From Acomys russatus (Eukaryota; Chordata; Mammalia; Rodentia; Muridae), in contig NC_067161.1 in NCBI RefSeq assembly GCF_903995435.1, positions 15,173,376-15,237,375 of the forward strand: DNA of 64,000 nucleotides, given 5' to 3'. Shown here piece by piece: positions 11,874 through 21,058 of the stretch. The position numbers and the translations under genes were made by a program. A model generated the notes under the pieces. It was not told where the DNA came from. It searched no databases and saw nothing but the letters and a program-made list of their open reading frames with translations. Every line of letters begins with the position of its first letter. Position 1 is the first letter of the stretch.

Positions 11874-11879
11874 AATAAA
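11874..11879 (+). promoter_or_regulatory. UBTD2 proximal poly(A) signal
   Basis: AATAAA 165 bases after the UBTD2 stop codon, within 'tataataaaacaca'. It could direct a short 3'UTR form. Confidence 0.45.
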
Positions 11880-12949
11880 ACACACAGAGCCAGCCTCTGA
11901 GACTCCTGTAATTACAATTTCTAATTTGAAAGGCAGTTAAGAAATAGATAACCATTTATTTTAAAACATGTATCAACTATGTAATGGCTGTATTTAAATG
12001 ATTTGGAGTGTAAACAGACAGCAGACCCATCAAGTACAGCACCAAGCACCTTTTAGATACAGAATTTTTAACATATATGTCAAATTATATTTCCAGAATC
12101 ATCAATAACAGTTATAAAACAAAACTTGTTTGTATTTTGTTTGGGGGTTTTTGTTTTGTTTTCTGATGGAACCTAAAAGAGCAGAGGGTTTTGTTCCCTC
12201 TCTGTTTGTATTCCTGCACCATCAGGAGGCAGTGGAGACTGGGGGTTGTCAGTGTTGCTTCCCCTCCCCTCCCAGTCATGGTCCTTATTCACATCCACTC
12301 AGTTCTGCTGCTGTACAGCGGGCAGCAGGCACCCTTAGCACACTGGGCGGTAATTTAGTCAGCCAGTTGGAAAGGCTCGTCTTGCTGCACAGTAATTTTA
12401 AAATGTCTTTGGCACCTGGGCTTGACAGCTAGCTTCTATGTGATGCCTTCACTGGTCCTGCCGGTCTGTGTGGCCATTTGTGGAGCTGACTGGCCCCACC
12501 TTTATGTTTCTGGGCCAGGCTACACAGAAATGGAGTATAGCTGCTTCCACTCTGGAGTATTCTGAAAGCAATCCTCTTTCCTGCCTGCAGGGGATGTGAG
12601 TAAAGCCCTTTCTGCCTTTCCTGGAAAACCTGTGCCTAGTCTCAGCATTGAAGAAAATTCCAGTTCAAAACTTTCAAGTGTGACAGTTTACTAGTGTCAC
12701 TTAAACAATACTGGTGAGAATAGGTGGTGGCACCTGGCTCTAGAGTGGAGTATTTTCACCTCACTCTCACTGGTCATTGTGGGTGGGCAGCGTTCTTCCT
12801 GCACCTTCCCAGCAAAGGTGAACTAACCACTGTCTGCACACAAGGCTAAGGGATGGACACACTGAACCAGCATTTCCTTCTCTGGAGAAGGCTGGAGAAA
12901 GCTGCCAAAGGTTGTATTTAATCTGGAGCCTCTTAAATGCTGATTCTTC

Positions 12950-13085
12950 TGCCCATGGTAGTACCTGCCTTTAATCCCACACCGTGGGAGGCAGAAACAA
13001 GCAGATCTCAGAATTTGAGACCAGCCCAGAATACATAGCTAGTTCCAGGCCAGCCAGAGCTATATAGTAAGACACTTTCTCAAGG
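12950..13085 (+). repeat. Old B1 SINE, sense, within putative UBTD2 3'UTR
   Basis: 'tacctgcctttaatcccaca' and 'gaccagcccagaatacatag' are retained; many substitutions. Confidence 0.65.
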
Positions 13086-14277
13086 GGGCTAACATGTGGC
13101 CACACTAAATCTTTGAGAGTTTGTGAGGTATGAGCAGTAGATGAAAGAAGATTCTTTCCTCTTCTCAGTGTGGAAATAGCAAACCTCCAATAACTATTGG
13201 ATGTAAAACACCATTCATTATTTTAGTGGCAAAATGAAACTGCTAGCTAGTTTAAAATGTAATGTTAAAGTGGGATTAAATTTTCTATAACCTGTTAAAT
13301 TTTTTCTATACTGTAACGTGTTTCTGAGAACTCTAACCACCTCCTTAAAATGTTCATTTTTAAATTGGTGACTATACCTAATTTAGATTTGATGGTGGCT
13401 GAGTCCAAATTCAGGAGGAGCACACAGCTCTAACAACAAAGGAGGATGCTCACGTTCTCATGTGGAGGGGTACGGTATTTCAGTGCATCGCCCCACCATC
13501 AAGAAGGCTGATTTGTTTGTCACATTGAATAACCATATCTCTCAAAGTCTATCAACTGGAAAAGAGTGTTTAAACTTGTTACCTTTCTAAAGGGAATTTG
13601 ATGTTATCACCAATAACCTATGTTTGGTCAAAGGTCTTGTTTGTTTTTTGAGGGTTTGTCCTCTCTAAGAATTTTTGTTTTTATTTTAAAGGAACATATA
13701 CTTTGAATAACGATCCTCCAGGTGTGGTGAGAAAAAAAAACTAGGTGCTGGTACTTGTCAATAGACTGATGTAAGATTGAATCAATACTTGATGTGTATA
13801 ATTTTAGTATGTAGGGGTTTTGTGCTTTTTTATATATAAAAAAACGTTCCACTTTTCTCTTTGTCTTTGCCTTTATTCCTTCATACAGTAGCAGTCCCTC
13901 ACATCCTGTGGGGAAGTGGGAGGCTCTCTCTAAATCCAGTGGTGAGATCATGACCACCAAATTCTGCCCCACTACATGCAACCGGCCACTTAGAGCTGTG
14001 CTTCAGCAACATTGGTCTATACAGGTTTATCTGGGTGTTGAAAGTGGCTAAGTACTGCCTGCTGTGCTGCTGAGGACATACAAGAGGCCTGGAGTTCCAC
14101 ACTCAGCCATTTGGGCCAAATTGGGGACCTTCCTCTTCAGTGAGAGACCTACCTTGAGAGTCATAATCACCCAGTGTCACTTCTGACCTCTGCATTCACA
14201 TACCCAAACAATGGGGGGGGGTTACCTTATTTTTGTGTGTGTGCAGAATTTTCAAGTGTTTCATAGTCAAATCTGAG

Positions 14278-14380
14278 TCCCACGAGGTGTGGTTGCACAC
14301 ACCTCTAATCCGGCAAACTGAGTTGGGGGGCAACTTAGTCTACCTAGTGAGTTCCCAGCCCGCCAGGCCTATATAAGTGA
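14278..14380 (+). repeat. Decayed B1-like SINE, sense
   Basis: 'gaggtgtggttgcacacacc' head and 'cgccaggcctatataagtga' end, with an internal deletion. Confidence 0.5.
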
Positions 14381-14426
14381 GTTAACAATCTGTTTGCCTT
14401 TTATGGCCTCTGGTTTATTCATTGTT

Positions 14427-14879
<453 letters not shown>

Positions 14880-15307
14880 TGGCCATGGTGGGGGAAAGGT
14901 AGTCTTAACAAATGGCCGTCACTCAGCTGGTCCTATCTGTGATCTATTTTACTTAGAAAGGGAGTCCAGCTGATAGCATCTTTGGAGACAGCTAGTGTTC
15001 TGTGACTGCTGTTGGGATCTCTTGTAATGTGGCCTGTTAGATCGTCTTCTCTAGTTCTGTGGCAAGAGCTTGAGTGATGCATTAAAGGCTGGACACAGTC
15101 AACTTGGCCTTGCCTAGTCTTGAGGCATGAGGCCTAGGATGGCGAGGAGATGTGAGAACCAAGCATTACTTTGCTAAGCTAGTGGCCACTTAAGGTCCTT
15201 CTAGCTGACAGTGATGTGGAGGAATCTGCCTGTGTCCCTAGGCTGGAACCTTCACCAGACCAGTGTCTTACCCGGTGACTAGGAGTGTAACGGAGTGTGA
15301 AAACTTC

Positions 15308-15380
15308 ACTGATACACACAGGATGGAACCCAGGGCCCCAGACATGTCATGCTCTTACTGCTGAACCACATGCCAGGCCC
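15308..15380 (-). repeat. ID-like SINE fragment, antisense
   Basis: 'ggaacccagggccccaga' ... 'ctgctgaaccacatgccagg', the reverse complement pattern of an ID element. Confidence 0.5.
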
Positions 15381-15417
15381 TGTTGACTCATTTAAGTCAC
15401 TAGAGGGGAAAAAAGCA

Positions 15418-15605
15418 GGGGCTGGAGAGATGGCTCAGCAGTTAAAAGCACTTGTTCCTGCAGGTTCAATCCCCAGTCCCAGCATGGTTGCTCACAACTC
15501 CCCATGACTCTTCTGTGCCCTCTTCTGACCTCTGAAGGCAGCTAACACTCACATGGTGTACAGACATGCATGCGAGCAAAATACATTACGTAAATCTAAA
15601 ATAAA
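15418..15605 (+). repeat. B2 SINE, sense
   Basis: 'ggggctggagagatggctca' head, A-rich end 'ctaaaataaaa'. Confidence 0.85.
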
Positions 15606-15671
15606 ACTCCATGGAACCAGTATTAGTTTACTGGTTTGTTTGAATTTTAGATTTTGTTTTGTTGTGGTTTT

Positions 15672-15815
15672 TTCCGGTTTTTCAAGACATAGTTCTTTGT
15701 GTAGCTTTGGCTGTCCTGGACTTGCTTTGTAGACCAGACTGGCCCTCGAACTCACCGTAATCCACCTGCCTCTGCCTCCTGAGAGCTGGGATTAAAAGTA
15801 TGTGCATAATTCCTG
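15672..15815 (-). repeat. B1 SINE, antisense
   Basis: 'tttttcaagacatagttctt' through 'ctgggattaaaagtatgtgc'. Confidence 0.8.
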
Positions 15816-15966
15816 ATACTGTTCTGGAACCACCAGGACTTTGCTTTGATGCTTTGAGACAGTCTCACTTTGAAACCCAAGATGCCCCCCGCAGCTGCCT
15901 CAACCCTTGGGTGCTGCAAATACATATGTGTGCCATTGAGCCACCATGAACATGTTTTCTTTTCCT

Positions 15967-16170
15967 TTTTTTTTTTTTTTGGTTAGGTTTGGTTTGGTTT
16001 TTGTTTTTGGGTTTTTTGGTTTTTTTGGTTTTGGTTTTTTTGTTTGTTTGTTTGTTTGTTTTTTGAGACAGGGTTTCTCTGTGTAGCCTTGGCTGTCCTG
16101 GACTCACTTTGCAGACCAGGCTGGCCTCTAACTCACAGCAATCCGCCTGCCTCTGCCTCCCAAGTGCTGG
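15967..16170 (-). repeat. B1 SINE, antisense, with long T/G-rich tail
   Basis: B1 body about 16061-16170, cut at 'caagtgctgg'. The preceding T, TTTGG and TTTG units (15967-16060) are its expanded tail on the reverse strand. Confidence 0.8.
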
Positions 16171-16204
16171 TTTGAACATGCTTTAAAAAGGAATGTTTTA
16201 AAGT

Positions 16205-16345
16205 CTGATGGGATGTCAGATAACTCAGCAGGTAAAGGCACTTGTCCCAAAACCTAAGAACCTAAGTTTGACCCCTAGAACCTACATGGAAGGATCAGAA
16301 CCAACTACAAGTTGTCCTCTGACTTCGACATGTGCTATAACACAC
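16205..16345 (+). repeat. B2/B3-like SINE, sense, decayed
   Basis: 'gataactcagcaggtaaagg' and 'gttgtcctctgacttcgac' retained. Confidence 0.5.
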
Positions 16346-17196
16346 AATGTCTAAAAATAGCTCTGCTGTTGTGTTCATTATACCCTTAAAATCCCCCGCC
16401 ACAGGCACACACACTCCCCCATTGCAAATAACTACCTACTCTTCAGCTCTCCGCTCTCCTCCCCACCCTCCCCTATTCTGAGTAAAATATAGTGCTGCAT
16501 CTGCTCCAGGAGTTGTTAATCCTTTACACAGCCCAAGACCATCTCTGTGAGGAGAGACCTCTGGAGTATCTTTCCTAAGAATTGCACCTAGATCCTAAAG
16601 CTGTCCTGTGACCAAAGCCACCTAGGCTGCCTCAAAAAAAAAAAAAAACAAACAAACAAACAAAAACAAAAACCTAACTAAAAATAAGTAAAGTAGTGAG
16701 GCCCTTTGGTTTGGCCGTTCTCAGGCTGGCTTCCCCCACCCCACCCCCGCCACTTTGGAGTACCAGCCTGCAAGGTGCATAATGTCCCAGTCTACCTGGA
16801 AGTCCTTTCTCTATAGCAAGGACTGAAGTAACCAGTTCTACCTGGGGTCTAGTTTTTCCTGGTTTCCCTTCTCACTGTGGTACCATAGGGAGAAGTTGCA
16901 TTAATCGTGCTCAAAAACATGTTAACCAGATCCCCCGTTTGTTGATGAGGTTTCACAGTAACCTGGTTTCACGATTCCCAGTTTGACTTGCAGATAAGGA
17001 TCTTAGGTGAGCTGTATTCTTGCACATGGGTGCCATAACCAGGTTTGATTATGATATTATCATATCTGGTATTGAAGACGCTCAAACTCACTGGTGCCTA
17101 GAGGTTAGTTAGAATGTCATAAATGCTGTTTCTTGAATCTTCTACCTTATTCCTAAGAAATTTAGAGTGCAGTTATGATTAACATTAAACATTCCT

Positions 17197-17530
17197 GCTG
17201 GGCGTAGTGGCGCACACCTGTAATCCCAGCACTCCAGGAGGCAAAGGCCGGCAGATTTAAGTGAGTTCCAGGACGGCCCCAGCTATACAGAGAAAGACTG
17301 TCTCAAACAAAAAACAAAAACAGGATTTCTGGCCAATTGAATTTGCTAGCTTAAAATTTAAAGAGAAGGAGCCGGGCGTGGTGGCGCACGCCTTTAATCC
17401 CAGCACTCGGGAGGCAGAGGCAGGTGGATCGCTGTGAGTTCGAGGCCAGCCTGGTCTACAAAGCGAGTCCAGGACAGCCAGGGCTGCACAAAGAAACCCT
17501 GTCTCGAAAAACAAAACAAACACAAAAATT
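17197..17530 (+). repeat. Two B1 SINEs, sense
   Basis: Copies at about 17197-17312 (internally deleted) and 17371-17530 (young, CpG-retaining 'gccgggcgtggtggcgcacg'). Confidence 0.9.
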
Positions 17531-17581
17531 TAAAAAGAAGTCTGGCCTAGTTGGACATGCAACACTATGAGACCCTGTCTC

Positions 17582-17632
17582 AATACATACATACATACAT
17601 ACATACATACATACATACATACATACATACAA
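17582..17632. repeat. (CATA)n microsatellite
   Basis: About 12 units just beyond the EFCAB9 3' end. Confidence 0.9.
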
Positions 17633-17674
17633 GATAAACACTTTGATGCTCTACTGCAGTGTGGCCATGTTAAT

Positions 17675-17680
17675 TTTATT
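17675..17680 (-). promoter_or_regulatory. EFCAB9 poly(A) signal
   Basis: AATAAA on the minus strand (plus-strand 'tttatt') 20-25 nt beyond the EFCAB9 stop, in 'gactaaataaaatt'. This placement gives a 3'UTR of only some 40 nt. Confidence 0.7.
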
Positions 17681-17700
17681 TAGTCATATTCACTTCTGTA

Positions 17701-17889
17701 TCATAGGAGACTCCTCTGGCTCAGCCCAGATGAATACATCTTCTTTAGGTGATAATACTTATCTTTATCTTTCCCTTTCTCTTTCTCTCTCTCTCTCTCT
17801 TCCTGTCTTTCTTTTCTCCTTTTCTTCCTGTCTATGGATTTGTCAGTGCAGAAGATTGTATACAGCTTAAATTCCTTGTAGTTAAGCAG
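17701..17889 (-). CDS. EFCAB9: EFCAB9 coding exon 4 (C-terminal tail)
   Basis: Encodes residues 155-216: LLNYKEFKLYTIFCTDKS, then a charged stretch rich in Lys, Arg, Glu and Asp, then YYHLKKMYSSGLSQRSLL and TGA at 17703-17701. The acceptor 'ctccataaaag' ends at 17890. A CT run on the plus strand (17784-17800) lies inside the coding sequence and is read as alternating Glu and Arg. The tail differs from the human protein as I recall it, as expected for a low-complexity C-terminus. It is too short and split to show as an open frame from its own ATG. Confidence 0.88.
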   Translation of the reverse strand: MLNYKEFKLYTIFCTDKSIDRKKRRKERQEEREREKEKGKDKDKYYHLKKMYSSGLSQRSLL

Positions 17890-20800
17890 CTTTTATGGAG
17901 AGGGAGAAAAATATTACAAGAAGGTTTAGTAAGGTGGTAACCGTGTGTTACTTTGGACTCTTGGGAAGTTAAAGGCGTAGGAGTTAGGGCAGTTACAGGC
18001 TGACTGAGGCCTAGTGCCGAGGAACAGTCAGGTCTGTTGCAGACCATGGGAACAGGGTCATTTTGTCATGTTTCCATGTCGGTCACCCACTGGGGTCGTC
18101 TGCTTCCCTTTACATAGGCAGAAGTCGCCATCTTCACAGGGATTTTTCAGGATTTTTCTCACTTGGTTCTATCATAGAATTTCTGCTTATCCAAGTCTAT
18201 AAATGCCATGGTAATCTGCCTCCTTGAAAGCTTTGTGATTGTGTGTCCTTGCCACATGATATGCCACTTAGCTGATCCTTTCTCTGCCAGAGCCTCTTTA
18301 TCAGTTCCTCTAGTCCCAGCCTGTTGCTGGCCTCCTCCATATCATCCCCACCACTGGTATAGGACATGGCCCTCTGCCCCACAATTCACAAATCTGCACT
18401 TACTCGGTCACCTGTGATGTCAAAGTCACGGAAAAGGTCTCGGAGTTCCTGCTTTTTAATATTGAAGAGAAATCTGTACATTTCAAAGTTTTCTGCACCT
18501 ATTTGCAACTCCCCATCCAAATCTAGCAGGTCAAAAACTGGCCGGGCATGGCGGTACATAAATTGATCTTCCAGATGGTTCTATTTTGAGAGAAATGTGT
18601 GAACATATTGGTACTACCCTGTAAGGGGTGTTACACCAAGGTTTGTATAGCCCACAAAACATTCCCTAGAGAGATCAGAGCAAAAGGGAAACTCCCAAAC
18701 TTGGGGAAAGGGCTAAAGGTTCCGAGGGAACCTTCCATAAGGACCAGTTCCACTTACTCACAAGCTTAACTGCCACCATGCACTGACAATCCTGGGAACC
18801 ATTGACCTTGGTACTTGAATAAGATCCCTTTGCTCAAGGAGCACAAGCTAATGTGTCATGAAAAGGGTGGAACACAGAAAATTCTCTGAGCCAAAGGACC
18901 AAGGACAGGAGTCAGCAGGGTACTTGGGATGGCTGGCGGTGCTTTGAAGCCCGATGGAGGACAGGCAGGCCAAGAAAGGTGGGCAGGGGCAACATTTTCC
19001 TTACAGGGAGAGGCAGTGTGGGAGGGCCAAAGGCAGGTGGCAGCTGCAGAGAGAAGTCAGGAAGGCACTGGAATGTCCGGGTTGATGGTCTATTTAGGAA
19101 CCAAAAATGAATTTCCCCTTTACCTTGTAGCGATGTGTTCCACTGTGCTCACCATCACTGTCAGCTTTAACAAGAAGGAGGCAGCCCAACCCTCGCCCCT
19201 GCCCCAGGGCAACCCCGGTACTTGCCTCATGTGACAGCAGTATGCAAACCAACACATAGAACTGGTCAAAACCAATCTCTCCGATAGCCGCCCAGTCCAG
19301 CATGTCAAATATAATCTTGATCTGTGTGCCTTTCAGGTTAGTCACGTGTTGGAGGAAATGAAAGAACAGCACATCTAGGGGAGGAAAGGAGGACAAGACG
19401 GATTGTTTCAGAGCAGTCCTGATACACTGGATCAGGAGGCACGTAAGGATACAGTGGTGAGCCAGGCATGGTGGCGCACGCCTTTGATACCAGCACTCGG
19501 GAGGCAGAGGCAGGCGGATCGATGTAAGTTCGAGGCCAGCCTGGTCTACAAAGTGAGTCCAGGACAGCCAAGGCTACACAGAGAAAGCCTGTCTTGAAGG
19601 GGGGAAAATACAGTAGCATTGGAAGATGTACTGGGAAGGAAAATGGCAATACTGTTTCCGGCTTCATGCTTAACCTTTCACAACTCAAGCCTTTAGTTAC
19701 CCTTGCTGTGGGAAAGCGTTATGGAAGCTGACTGACCCGCTGAGTTGCATGCCTGACTTTATGGTTCTGCTCAGTGCTTGGCTCCTGGCTCCAGGTATGA
19801 TGACTTTGCACATGTCACCAATGACAGGCAAGGTGCTGATGAGTGACAGAGTGGTCTTTGATACAAGAAGGCAGGCTTTATTCTTTGTTAAAGATGTTAG
19901 CATGTGGTTTGGAGCAGTGGCTCTGCCAGGACAGACATTTGTCATGCAAGCCTGGATACCTGGGTTTGATTTCCAGGACACATGTAAAAAAGTGCAAGGA
20001 GACAATGGACTACCCAGTGCACACGTGTGCCCCCCCCCAACACGATGCACACACAGACACATAAAATAAAATTTTTAAAAATTTCCCATGATTCCTTTCA
20101 TCAGAATGGGACATTTAAAAGTCACTGCTCTCATATGAGAAGAGTCCCTCTAGAATGTTCATGCTTATTCATAACAAAGGCTTCTGGCTGTGGGGGGCAG
20201 GGAGCCTTCCCTGTGTGCTAAGCACTTTTGGGTGTCAGGTCCCAGCAAACCCTGAGAACCTGACAAGGAAGGTGGTGGCACCCACTGCAAGCACATCAAC
20301 TGCTTAGGGGGGTCTTGTCAAGCTACAGCTCCCAGCTCTGGTGTGACGTGGCTGATGCTGGACTGTGGGGTCTCAGTGGCAGAGTTGGGGTTCCCATGTG
20401 AGTCAACCTGGGAAGGCCATGCACGCATGACAGAGAAGCCACGTCTTTGTGCATTAGTTAACTCATTCAAGCAGACACAGCCAAGGAAAGTACTGCAACT
20501 TATAGAGCAGGAAGGTTCTTGTCATTCCACTCACCGGCCTTATAGCTGGGGCAAGATGGGAGCAGCACAGTGATGGGCTGTGACCTGAAACTGTAAGTCA
20601 GGCACACCTTTTTCTCTTTCCAGTTCAAAATTGAGTAAGTAAATAGTCTCTTGGCACTAGGAGTGAGTGGCAGACACATATGGGCACACATCTGCAGCCA
20701 CATTTATTTCCATTTTTGCTATCATAATGCATCTCTGGTCGCTTTTCTGTTACCTTGTTTCAGAAGCAGAATTGAATTTTTTTGTTTTGTTTTTCGAGAC

Positions 20801-21023
20801 AGGGTCTCTCTGTGTATCCTTGGCTGTCCTGGACACAGACACACACAGACATACACACACACACACAGACATACATGTATACACACACACAGACACATAC
20901 AGACATACACACAGATACACACACACACACAGAGACACAGATGCACAAAGACATACACACACACAGATATACACACACATAGACACACAGACACACACAC
21001 ACACACTGATACAGATATACACA

Positions 21024-21058
<35 letters not shown>

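Larger units (their letters stand above)
11710..13500 (+). other. UBTD2: UBTD2 3'UTR (end uncertain)
   Basis: Starts right after the stop codon. A first canonical AATAAA lies at 11874-11879, which would give a 3'UTR of only about 190 bases. The sequence beyond it stays unique and AT-rich to about 13.5 kb, interrupted by an old B1 at about 12950. A longer 3'UTR of 1.5-2 kb, as I recall for the human mRNA, is plausible, but no strong distal AATAAA is visible. The end coordinate is a guess. Confidence 0.4.
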
